Of a stretch of DNA of 64,000 nucleotides, positions 48,871 through 59,149 are shown piece after piece. The notes beneath the pieces were generated by a model. That model searched no databases, had not been told where the DNA came from, and saw only the letters and a program-made list of their open reading frames with translations. The DNA comes from Centroberyx gerrardi (Eukaryota > Chordata > Actinopteri > Beryciformes > Berycidae): assembly GCF_048128805.1 (NCBI RefSeq), contig NC_136017.1:18125307-18189306 (forward strand). Direction: 5' to 3'. Within the stretch, counting starts at the first letter, position 1; each line of letters begins with the position of its first letter. The translations under genes and the position numbers were made by a program.

Positions 48871-49095
48871 GAGCTGCTAACTCGCCGAAAACAATTTCAT
48901 TATTATGGCTTTCAATGGACAGTTTTAGTGTCACATGATGGTCTAAATGCTGTTTCAGAAGCTTTTCCAGCCTGACAAGAATACAATTCTGGGGGGGAAA
49001 TACTGAATATTTGTAGTTTTTGGAATTCTTTTGGCATGATGGTCAAATTTAAAGATATTGAATGTTGCCATAAAATATCTGCATCGCATGCACAC
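48870..49095 (-). repeat. Family-A dispersed element, inverted partial copy
   Basis: Minus-strand match to the central block: ttttagtgtcacatgatggt, taaatgctgtttcagaagct, tttccagcctgacaagaata, aatttaaagatattgaatgt. Confidence 0.7.
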
Positions 49096-49511
49096 ACACG
49101 TACAAACTCACTGCCCAGCCTGAGTACAATTACTACCCACATTTATGTTGATGTTCATGTCAAAAGACAAAAGGCTAATACAGTATATTGTGCCTCTTCC
49201 TGAAAGTTCTCTGTGGTATTTCAACAGCTGCTGTACTGTTGGCAGGTAGATGATTAACCTCTATGCTACACTCACATTACTTTCAACCTCACATAAACAT
49301 ATAATGCACAAGATTTCATCATAGTGTGATGTCATTTTCAAAACTTCATCATGGGGTTTTATTTGTTCTCTCGTTTTCACCTGTATTAATGTTATTGTTA
49401 TGTTATGGCAAGGTTGCAGCACTGCTGGTTTGATGGTGATCTGGTTTGTATTTCATAATCAGCGGAAATAGAAACAGACCCACTCAGCTGGAGTTTGCGT
49501 ACACCTGTGTT

Positions 49512-49517
49512 TTTATT
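49512..49517 (-). terminator. Poly(A) signal AATAAA of crystallin gene 1
   Basis: AATAAA on the minus strand about 77 nt past the stop codon. Confidence 0.7.
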
Positions 49518-49593
49518 TACAAAGTCTTAAGTTAGGGAGAATGATTGGATGAAGGAAGTGGGAGGTGCAGTCTAAGATGGATCTAAGATGGGT

Positions 49594-51697
49594 CTAAATG
49601 TCCACGACACGTCGAATGGAGCCCACGGAGGCGTGCAGGGCCCCCCACTCGGGGTGCCTCCTGTATTCGCCCTTCTCCAGCAGGTACTGGCGCCCCCTGT
49701 AGTTGGGATGCTCATAGAAGACCCAGATGCCGTCCTGGACATGGGCTGAGTGAACCTCACGGTAACGCCAGCGATCCAGCAGGTTGGGCATGTCCTCGCC
49801 AAACTCTATCATCTGGCCGCTGAAGTCCGGACGTTCGTAGATGCGAATCCTGTGCATTCTGGAAGACTTTAACATAAAGAGGTGGATGAGTGCATTCTCA
49901 ATATTGATGAGGAATGTTCACTGATATGCACCCTCCCTGTCCAGGAAAAAAGCCAAGACAAATAAAGCAGACTTCCAAACATCTACCAGACATGCTAACT
50001 AATGGGCCTCCTATACATTCTCTCTACCAAATTAGCCATCTAGATTAACCTTAGCTCATCCATTGGCATTTGCTTGCATCTTGAGTGTAAACATACTGTC
50101 TACATACCGTGAGGCAAGAAGTTACATTTTTTTCAGATGCAACAGCTTCCTCCTTGAGTATATACCTTCAGTATATCCATGAGTGATAGACGTGAAAAAT
50201 AGACACTAAAAACTACTGTTTTGTTGTCAAAATCAATTTACTATCCTGTGTCTAGCAGACACACATAGACCATAATTTTGCAATAAGCGTGATACTCAGA
50301 CAAAACAAACCCAACAAACACAATAAAAAGCATGGTACAGCATTATGGCCCTGTACATTAGGATTTTCATGTTTAGTCCACATGTCACTGTTGTTTTACA
50401 GTGGTAAATTTGGTCTTTGCATGCTAAAGGAACCATAGGGTTGCAGAGAATGGCACTTCTGCAGTAGGACAAATGGTGGACTTCCTCTGAACTGGCAAGG
50501 ATGGGTTGACCTCTAATTCTGATTCTTCCTTACTCTTTGCGTGTGTTCACACCAAAGATGTTTGCAGTGGTTTATTTAAACTCTGGAACATTTACTCCTT
50601 TAGTTCAGTTCATTTGGCCATTCGAACTCGGATGGCACCAAGTAACAGCACTGAGATGCCTGAAAATGAGTCCTCTTCCAAGAGAACTGCAGGATGGTTT
50701 GTTAGAGAACATAATCCCAACCAACAACAGGAAAAGACCCCCAAAGCGCAAGGGTTTATGGGTATAAGTAGAAAGATGTTGACATGTTGATAACCAGCAT
50801 TTACTCATGTTTGGAAAGCCTAGCATAACAAAATGAAGTCTGGACTGATGCTCATATTCAGCTATTTCTTCATGTGTTCTGGTATGGTATGAACACCAGA
50901 GAAGGTCACTCTTACCACCATGTGCCTTTTTGTCTGATAGTGTATACTGGCAAAGTGCTTCATATAAAAGAGACTTACATTTCTGATAAGGCGACAGGAG
51001 CGGATGGTGTCATTAAAGCCATTCCAACGCTGGTAGTCGGGGTAGTCCCCTCTCATCAGGACGTACTGGTAGCCCGTGAAGTTGGGTCTCTCATAGACCA
51101 CCCAGGCCCCGCCTTCCACCCGGATGGAGTTACAGTGGCTGAAGTGGGAGCTGAGCTCAGGACAGTCACTGCTGCACTCATAGTAGCGACCCTGGAAGTT
51201 CTTGTCCTCGTAGAAGAAGATCTACAAGCAGGACTCTGAGTTAGAAAATGCCCAGTCTACAAAGTAAAGACTGAGCAGTTACTAAGCATTACTACTACTG
51301 CTACTACAACAACCACTACTAATACTACTTCTACCACTACCCCTACAACAATGTTCTACTACTAGGCCTACTATTACTATTACTACTACTAATACTAATC
51401 ACTACCCCTACCACTATTACTACTACTATAGGGCTACTAATACTACGCCTACCACTACCACTACTACTACTATTACTACTACCTCTACTACTACTACTAC
51501 TACTACTAGGCTACTACTACCACTACCACTACTACTACTATTACTACTACCTCTACTACTACTACTACTACTACTAGGCTACTACTACCACTACCACTAC
51601 TACTACTATTACTACTACCTCTACTACTACTACTACCTCTTCTACTACTACTACTACTACTACTACTACTAGGCTACTACTACCACTAATACTACCT

Positions 51698-51733
<36 letters not shown>

Positions 51734-52181
51734 ATACTATCCCTACCACTACTACTATTACTACTAAGACTAAGAAGAAGAAGCTCCATTAATATATCAC
51801 TTTTCTAAACAGTGTTTCAAATTGCTTTGCAACAACTTCTACAAAAATAAATGAAAGTCAATAAAAATGCCAGAATAAAAACAGAATATAACAATCATAA
51901 GATAAGATAGGTCAAACAAATTACACAAAAGCCTGTCTGTTAAGATATTACAGTTTGAATACTAGGCTGTAATCAGTGACACTGCTTCCTTGACCATGTC
52001 ATTCATTATGATTTGAAAAGGACGAGAAGGACTAGAAGATGACTGTCAACAGAGGGGTTCCATTCAACTTTTTTCTACCAGTTTACATGTAGGCTTTATT
52101 TGGAACCACGTCTCAGGTGCATTACAATGCAAAGTGGCTAGAAATAGTCACAGTACTTACCTTCCCAATGCGCTCCATCAT
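49594..52181 (-). CDS. crygs: Gamma-S-type crystallin, gene 1 of 3 (178 aa)
   Basis: Soluble structural lens protein made of two beta/gamma domains, four Greek keys. Exons: 52181-52161 (MMERIGK), 51221-50979 (domain 1, 243 bp) and 49866-49594 (domain 2, 273 bp), phase 0 throughout. Domain 1: [56 protein letters not shown]. Domain 2: [54 protein letters not shown]. One tryptophan per Greek key is kept. The first exon is 21 bp, not the usual 9 bp. The exon-3 acceptor that keeps frame is ttatgttaaag; the nearby cttccag would shift it. TATA-like box about 72 bp upstream; AATAAA at 49512-49517. Trp-rich, Met-poor make-up and lack of extra C-terminal introns argue against gamma-M and gamma-N. Confidence 0.9.
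50490..50910 (-). repeat. Family-D element, inverted partial copy in crystallin gene 1 intron 2
   Basis: Minus-strand text tctctggtgttcataccata, gaatatgagcatcagtccag and gaggactcattttcaggcat parallels the right two thirds of 24858-25525. Confidence 0.65.
51280..51775. repeat. Expanded ACT/TAC trinucleotide array with higher-order units
   Basis: About 500 bp of ctactactac, broken by acc, att, ggc and tct variants. A composite block (aggctactactaccacta, ccactactactactattact, actacctctactactac) recurs at least three times at roughly 65-75-bp spacing, a higher-order structure. Lies in intron 1 of crystallin gene 1. The open frames across it are repeat artefacts. Confidence 0.9.
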
Positions 52182-52252
52182 CAGACCTTATTTTATGTTC
52201 TCCCTCATTCAATCAGATTAAACCCCCTGATACACACGGATGGTCAACATCT

Positions 52253-52258
52253 ATATAT
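52253..52258 (-). promoter_or_regulatory. TATA box of crystallin gene 1
   Basis: catatatagatg on the minus strand, about 72 bp before the ATG at 52181, the placement usual for gamma-crystallin promoters. Confidence 0.6.
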
Positions 52259-52689
52259 GAGCGACATTGAAATGCATTGCCAGTAGAATGATTGTCATTC
52301 AGATGAGCCCAGCATTAACTTTGGCACAATAGCTGATGCTGCGTTCATTGTAAAATACATGATGTTTATGCAATGTTTGATGCTTGTTGTGTCGATGTTG
52401 ACCTTTTGAGAGTATGCTGTTGGATTCCAGAAAAAGAGAGATTTGGTGGATCTAATAAAGTTGTTGTCAGTGGTTAGTGGCAATCATCGCAAAGAGGGGT
52501 TGACAGTTCAGTCACATTTACAATTGTTATATTCTGCATATATTAATGGTATTTTCATAATTGTTTCACCATTTCATACTGTATACTTACAGAAATTTTG
52601 TAATTTGTAATTAATATATTTTAATTATGTTGTTTGTGTATTTATGTTTATGTATACTTATATTTACATGTATACCACATATTTCTAAT

Positions 52690-52990
52690 TTAGTAATCCA
52701 TATTTAAATGAATAGTTCGGTATTTTGAACCCTGGGCCCAAATAACATGTTTTCTGTGATGATCCCTATTAGTAGAAACCATAACTTCGCTAGCCGTCTG
52801 CTCCGCCCGTCCGGTAACACCGGGCTGCCCCCTCCCACTCTACTGCAATAGAAACCTAGGGGCATACATGACAGTCTTTGAAAACTATGATAAACGTTGT
52901 TTTGCAAAACACAACATTCACAGTATAATCATACCGGTGTCAGTATGTTATCTTGAGAAAATTGTAAAAAACCGAGCTTTCTATCAGCAG
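52690..52990. repeat. Dispersed MITE-like repeat
   Basis: aatagttcggtattttgaac, ctagccgtctgctccgccc and gcaaaacacaacattcacag resemble a repeat common in fish genomes as I remember it. Only one copy is in the window, so this rests on memory and on its CpG-rich contrast with the flanks. Confidence 0.4.
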
Positions 52991-54270
52991 TTATTTTTGG
53001 ATTCTTCTGGCTCTCGTGGATGCTTACACCAGTTTAGAAGGTAGTGCCTCTTTGAGAAGAAATAGTTCCTATCCAAATAGAACACAAGTGACAGAAAGCT
53101 TGGTTTTTTTACACCTTTTTTTTTTCTATTTCTATTTTATAAGACTGGCCAGATATTCTCCAGTAATGGAGGTGGTACACAAATGTATTTTTTTAACTAA
53201 GTAAAACTAGAAATATCTATAGTATTGTACTCATGTTAAACAGACTCTAGTCAAAATTCTACTCAGGTAAAAGTATTGAAAATCAGTGCTATTGAGGCAA
53301 GGCATCACATGTGAATAGGAAAAAAAATCCTTCCATCCTATCAGAATTAAACTTGAAATGTTGAATATGGACACAAATACAAACACTTTTTGTTTTCTGA
53401 CTTTTATTTATTTTGTTATTAACATATTCAAATTAGCTAATATTTCATAAAAATGCACAGGTTTGCATATGACTTTGCATATGGCAATTTTTTTCCTCAG
53501 TGGATAAAGTCAAAATTCCTTTTCCCATTGACATTTAAATACTCCTTTATAATGAAAAGTTAGTTTAATATACATTTTGGTGTGAAACAATCTGTTGCTA
53601 AACCTCGAGTCTGTGGTTGCAGTGTGGCTCTCACTGTTGAAACACTGTTGCTCCATTATTGTCTTTGGCTACATATTGATTCATTGGATTGAAGATATTT
53701 TTTCATTTTGAAAACCTCTTTAAAAATAAGACTAAGAGTATTAACTCATGTTAAGAGTAACGTGAGTTTTACATAGATTTTAAGGCTGTAAAATGTTTGC
53801 TTACAAGTTATTTTCCACCTAGATGTTGCAAGTTGACTTTATTTACAAGGTGATTCACTGAATTGAAGATGTTTGTGTTCAGTATGAAATTTGTTGTTTT
53901 ATTGTATAAGGACTGACAGTCTAACACAGCTAAACATTTTTGCGTTTATTTTACATATTTTACATACAAGTTTACATGTACTTTGCGGTTGTAAAATATC
54001 AAAATCGTTATTGTCCATCTACATGTTAAACTCTTGATGTTAAACTCTTAAGTTAGACTCTTTATGCAACATGTCTGGAAACATATTAAAAATGTGGCAT
54101 CAAATATGTGTAATAATACATATTTCATGATGTGAAACTTAATAACGGTATGCCACTGTTAAGCAGCTGGACTGAATTAAATCAATCACAGCAAATGAAT
54201 GAAAAAGAGGAGATGGGAAATCATTTCAAAAACAGAGGAAACGAAGCAACAGTAGCTTTTTGATTTGGTA
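52990..54270. other. Intergenic spacer between crystallin genes 1 and 2
   Basis: AT-rich DNA between the gene 1 promoter and the gene 2 poly(A) site. No crystallin exon remnant could be recognised. Several tttatt motifs around 53400 and 53950 are not near any coding frame. Confidence 0.5.
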
Positions 54271-54277
54271 TCATTGC

Positions 54278-54283
54278 TTTATT
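54278..54283 (-). terminator. Poly(A) signal AATAAA of crystallin gene 2
   Basis: AATAAA on the minus strand about 50 nt past the stop. Confidence 0.75.
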
Positions 54284-54332
54284 TTTGGAGCAGTACCACG
54301 CGATGCATGTTCAGCCTTCAGGTTTGACGTGC

Positions 54333-55890
54333 CTAGAACTCCTTAACCCGGCGGATGGAGCCAACGCTGGCCTGCTCACCCCCCCATTCGGTGTAACGTC
54401 GGTATTCGCCCCTCTCCAGCAGGTACTGGCGCCCCCTGTAGTTGGGATGCTCGTAGAAGATCCAAGCGCCTTCGAACACCCTGCAGGAGTGGACGTCGCG
54501 GCTGTGCCAACGCTCGTGGAAGGCGGGCATGTTGTCCGCCACGTCCATCGACTGGCCTTCGAAGTTGGCCCTCTCCCAGACCTTCATCCTCCACGAGTTC
54601 CCCACCTGGACTCGTATGGGACAGGTTGAAGTGACAAATTAAAGGTGAAGTACACTACACCCACTTTTCAATATGACTGAATCTACAACAAATACTAAAT
54701 AATAGAAGTCTTACTTGGGAAGTCAGAAAGTTACTTGACCCGACATGAGGGACATGGGTATTTTTAGGATTTGTTTGCTTGTGGATCAGTGATCCGCAAC
54801 CATGTGCCATCGACACCTAAAAGTTTGCAGTCTTTCATTCCAACCAAACAGTACAGCAGCTGATTTCACTGATTAATACACCTTCAACCAGAGAGGAGGA
54901 ACGAATCAGTCAGCTGCTGTAGTGATTGGTTGGAATGAAAACCTGCAGACTCTTAGGTCTTGATGGCACATGGTTGCGGATCACTGATTCACAAGCGAAC
55001 ATATCTGAAGATCCTAAAAATACATCTACCCAAGCAATGCTTCTCTAAAATACGAAATCGCAAGTCATCAAATCTGAGGATAGATAGAATATGATGAAAC
55101 TTTATTGATTGGAAATCAGGTAAAATTGGCTAAATACTACTTTTTTTCAGGCAAAATCATGACAGATCTGATGGATCTGATACATGGATTGATGTCCTGT
55201 GCTTTTGACATGATCGACCTCTCTTTACTTACATTCCTAATCATGCGGCAGGACCTGATGGTGTCGTTGAAGCCCAGCCAGCGCTGGTAGTCTGGATATT
55301 CTCCTGGGGTCAGCACATACTGGTAACCCATGTAGTTTGGTTTCTCATAGATTACCCAGAATCCTCCCTCCACTCTGATGGAGTTACAGCGGCTGAAGTA
55401 GGTGTGCAGGTCGCTAGAGTCATTATTGCAGTCATAGCATCGTCCCTGGTAGTTTCTGTCCTCATAGAAAGTGATCTGGAAAAAGATGAACACAATATGA
55501 ATCACAGTCGGTTACTTTATAGACCAAATCTGGAATTGCAGTTTGTCGCCCCCTGCTGAAACACTGTCACCCCAGTAGTGGCTTTATTTAAATGCTTTAA
55601 TTTCATTGTCTGATCTTATTTTATGAGGACTGATAGTATATCACAGCTAAAAAAATATTTTACAAGCTTTTGCTAATGTATTAGTTATGAGTTAAGAAAG
55701 TAAAAAAAAAAAGAGTCAGAAAAGAAGCTATTAAAACTCTTCCAGATCATAAATGAATCTACGCAAAATTTGATGGCCAAATAAATTGCTGATTGTACCA
55801 TCAAAGATGCAGCATGTGTTGAACCACATTCTGTGGCATCAAATATGTGTAATAATATACTTTTAGTGATGTGACACTTACCTTCTCCAT
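54333..55890 (-). CDS. crygs: Gamma-S-type crystallin, gene 2 of 3 (174 aa)
   Basis: Exons: 55890-55882 (MEK, 9 bp), 55475-55233 (243 bp) and 54605-54333 (273 bp), all phase 0 with clean GT-AG sites. Domain 1: [56 protein letters not shown]; this is the closest of the three to mammalian gamma-S domain 1 as I recall it. Domain 2: [58 protein letters not shown]. The four Greek-key motif tryptophans are present, plus an extra Trp in KVWER and HERWH. TATAAAG about 63 bp before the ATG; AATAAA at 54278-54283. Tandem with genes 1 and 3 on the same strand. Confidence 0.92.
54731..55035. mobile_element. Family-B palindromic MITE in crystallin gene 2 intron
   Basis: The two halves are inverted copies of each other. 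Left half: gtatttttaggatttgtttg, atcagtgatccgcaaccatg, tgccatcgacacctaa, cattccaaccaaacag. Minus-strand reading of the right half: gtatttttaggatcttcaga, atcagtgatccgcaaccatg, tgccatcaagacctaa, cattccaaccaatcac. So about 300 bp can fold into one hairpin. Lies in intron 2 (54606-55232). Confidence 0.85.
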
Positions 55891-55952
55891 AGTTAATATC
55901 AGTTGGCCTGGCGTGATACATAAAGCAATAAAGCAGGCTCCTCGAATATTCT

Positions 55953-55959
55953 CTTTATA
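55953..55959 (-). promoter_or_regulatory. TATA box of crystallin gene 2
   Basis: gtgtataaagag on the minus strand about 63 bp before the ATG at 55890. Confidence 0.65.
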
Positions 55960-56339
55960 CACATCAAGAACAATAAAACTAAGCACATGGTTTGCACTGT
56001 TTGAATTGGATAATTCAATCAGCGATTCAAATATTTATCCAGGCTCATCACATTGTTCTGAAGCAGTGAATCCTGCATCCCTAAACAATGCAAATGCAAA
56101 GTGCAAAGCATCCCAAACCCACTGGATGCGGTAGAGCGTGCTGACAAAAACAAGTGCACTGCAGGACATTTGGTTTGATATCAAATGCTTTGGGCTGAGT
56201 CAGTGACAGACTAGAGACAGTTGGTTAGGCAGGAAGGCACCAGTGATTTTAGAACAGTTAAGAGGATACTGCTGTTATAAAATGGTGGCTACACACACTG
56301 TAATTAACAAAATCATATATTTATTAAATAATAATAATA

Positions 56340-56482
56340 TTGTATTATTATTATTATTATTATCATTATTATTAAGTATTATAAAAATAGATTTAAATAG
56401 CACTAAAATATTAAATGCTGAAATACCCTCCACTACTACTGCTACAACTACTACTACTGCTACTCCTACTACTACTACTACT

Positions 56483-56528
<46 letters not shown>
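56340..56528. repeat. Compound microsatellite (TTA)n, (ACT)n, (TAA)n
   Basis: ttattattat at 56346-56372, actactactgctac-type repeats at 56431-56480 and (TAA)n at 56483-56528. Confidence 0.9.
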
Positions 56529-58199
56529 TTGCCCTAATTTATAGTAATATAGTTCTTGAATAGTAGCTAAACAAAGCCATTGCTGAGTGACACATCACTG
56601 CAATGGTAGAAACTAACCAATTTATAATACTTGGGCCAAATTTTCATTTTTTTTTTTATACAGGTGCCTTGCCTATATATAATTCTCATGACATTATCAT
56701 GCTAGCATTGACATTTCTGCTTCATAGCTGGATAATGTTGATTCCACATGATTTATTTTTGTTAATTACCATGAGTCCCAATCAGAGTCAAAATAAAGAC
56801 ACCAGAACAAGTAAACTGCATTGCTCTTAATGACAATGAATCCAATCAAATCGTATCATATTGATTGTATCATATCAGATCAATTAAATACTTAATGTGG
56901 TCATATCGACTGCACTGTTGTTTGTAATTTACTTAAAAATCATCCACTGTAAGTACCGGTATGTTTATATACATATATATATATATTTAAATTAACCCTG
57001 TGGTTACAGGTTTGCGTTCATCTGTGTTTTTACAGCAACTTTGAATGTGACTCAGCCAAACAGAGGAGTGAACCGGAATAATTGGTTTTATTTTTTGATT
57101 TAAAAAAGAATTGCGCAACAACCAGTAATATTTCATATGACCTCTGGTTTATAACACATTCATAAAACTATAACAAGTGCTTCATATCAGCTGTATGGCA
57201 CAATTCATTCAGTCCTTACGTCAGATTCCACAAGGTGTTCAACGGTGTATTGATTTGTTGAGCAAAGATTGTGTAAAACAATATAAAGCAAAATCTAATT
57301 TTTCCATGGAGCACAACAGCTATTCTGAATTGGTTTTAATTTTGGGGTGAGGGTGAGGTTGTGAATCTTGTGATTTGAAGGTTTCAAAAATTGTAGTTAT
57401 CACTTGACTAAACACCCAAAAACACACAAATTGAATATTTTGGTATCTACATTTTAAAATGTTTTTATTTTATTTTTATTTAATCCAATCGTAAGTCCGA
57501 CAGTGATATTGTGAAATGAATCTGGTAGAGCTCATAAAATACTTAACACATGATTCGTTATAAGGGGTGATGCAATCAGCACGAAAAGATCACAAGATAA
57601 CAGACTTGTGTCACAAAATGTAACAAATGTGTTCAAGTAATTGTTTTATTGATGGATTGTGCAAGCATCTCTTATGACTCTTTGTATTCAACATTTGCTG
57701 TTCATTCTGGGGCAAAACATTATCTGCAGGCATAACAAGGAGTTTGATATCTGTAGGTTGCCCCGCTGATGCAATTCAGATATATCATACTACCTCGAAT
57801 TAACATTTTAATTTCAGTTGATTTAAAATAAGAATTGATTGTTTTCATGCAAATCCTACCTAGACACATTAAACCCCCTTCACACATACATACTCGTAAG
57901 GTACCCTGGCTATTGTCAATACTCTGTCTTGTTCAGGATGAACCTTTGATACCGTGTGATTGAGTCTCCCTGTTGCCATGAATAAACCAGTTAACAAAAT
58001 ATTCCCTCTCCCTCTTTAACTGAGCAATAGTGGCTTCTAATACAGGAGCAACAAATGATGATCCCAATAGTAATAGTAGAACACAGTTTCATAACAGTAT
58101 TGTAGACATTAATTATGTGAAAATGATGGTCCTCTACCACAAATTGGATTATGTGACAATAGAACGAATTGGTCATTTTCTCCTGTTTGCCACGTAAAA

Positions 58200-58330
58200 A
58201 GGTTAGCTAACAGTTAAGTTTATAGGCAAGTAAACAACTTTGGTTAAGGTTAGGTTTAGGCAACTAAAACTTTGGTTAAAGTTAGGCAACCTAAACAGCT
58301 TGGTTAAGGTTAGGTAAAGGCTTTGGTCAT
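58200..58330. repeat. Degenerate tandem repeat of ggttaaggttagg units
   Basis: The phrase ttggttaaggttagg...caactaaaac recurs about three times at 35-45-bp spacing. Similar words occur reversed near 7680-7710. Confidence 0.65.
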
Positions 58331-58784
58331 GGTTAAATAAGATAAACTCACAGTAGAAATCTTCTTGGTATGAGTTGGAAATTGAACCCAGGTCGTTGGG
58401 TTCGGGTTAATGTATCTGCTCATCCATCCCCCAACCTTCACACCCTTTCCACTGCGCTATTTCAATATCAAACTTTTTCATAATGAAACTATGAGCTTAT
58501 CCAGTTTATTCTAACCCAGTTATGACTATTATGTCCTCCATGCATGTAAACAAAGCTACTGAGGTTACTGCTCTCTCAACAACATTGATAAAACTTATCT
58601 CCTCATACACAAGTCTCTTTCATGGTATTGATCAACAACCCCATCAACCATGTATATTATGGTCATTTTACACTATGGGCCAGTAAAAACCTAACTAATT
58701 TCCCCTGAAAATCATTTGGAAATCAAATATCACTCATACAATGTGCCTTGTGTATTACGACAATAGATCTAGGTATGATCTAGC

Positions 58785-58985
58785 ACAGTTTTCAACCATG
58801 TGGCATCAGGTTTTCCTTCCAACAAATTACTACATCAGCTGATTTCACTGATTATCTCCTTCTCTCTGGGTGAAGCTGTGCTAACCAGTGAAACAAGCTG
58901 CTGCAGTGTTTGGTTGAAATGAAAGCCTGCAGACTCTTAGACCTCCATGGACCATAATTGTGAACCAATAATCTAGCATTAGTTT
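58785..58985. repeat. Family-B inverted-repeat MITE, copy 3
   Basis: caaccatgtggcatcaggtt, cagctgatttcactgatta, cagtgtttggttgaaatga, gcctgcagactcttagac match the copies at 54.7 and 20.2 kb. Confidence 0.75.
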
Positions 58986-59073
58986 TAGGTAACTTAGGAA
59001 ACATTTGTACGATGAGAAAATCCACCTCATTCAACGGAACCTCATAAGAATACAGTCAGAATTTTGCTTCTCG

Positions 59074-59079
59074 TTTATT
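59074..59079 (-). terminator. Poly(A) signal AATAAA of crystallin gene 3
   Basis: AATAAA on the minus strand about 70 nt past the stop. Confidence 0.75.
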
Positions 59080-59149
59080 GATTAGATCATATCAGAGCAG
59101 GCATGTGGAAGGGTCTTGCATCGATTTCTGGTCAAGGCTAAAGGTGATC

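Larger units (their letters stand above)
56000..59065. other. Intergenic spacer between crystallin genes 2 and 3
   Basis: No exon is supported. It holds compound microsatellites at 56340-56528, a tandem gttaaggttagg-type repeat at 58200-58330 and a family-B MITE copy near 58.8 kb. Text near 57010-57035 (gtttgcgttcatctgtgttt) resembles the 3' flank of crystallin gene 1 (gtttgcgtacacctgtgttt, 49493-49512), possibly a remnant of duplicated flank. Confidence 0.45.

Noticed and set aside
51574-51789. Valine/serine-rich open frame
   Set aside because: Pure translation of the ACT microsatellite.
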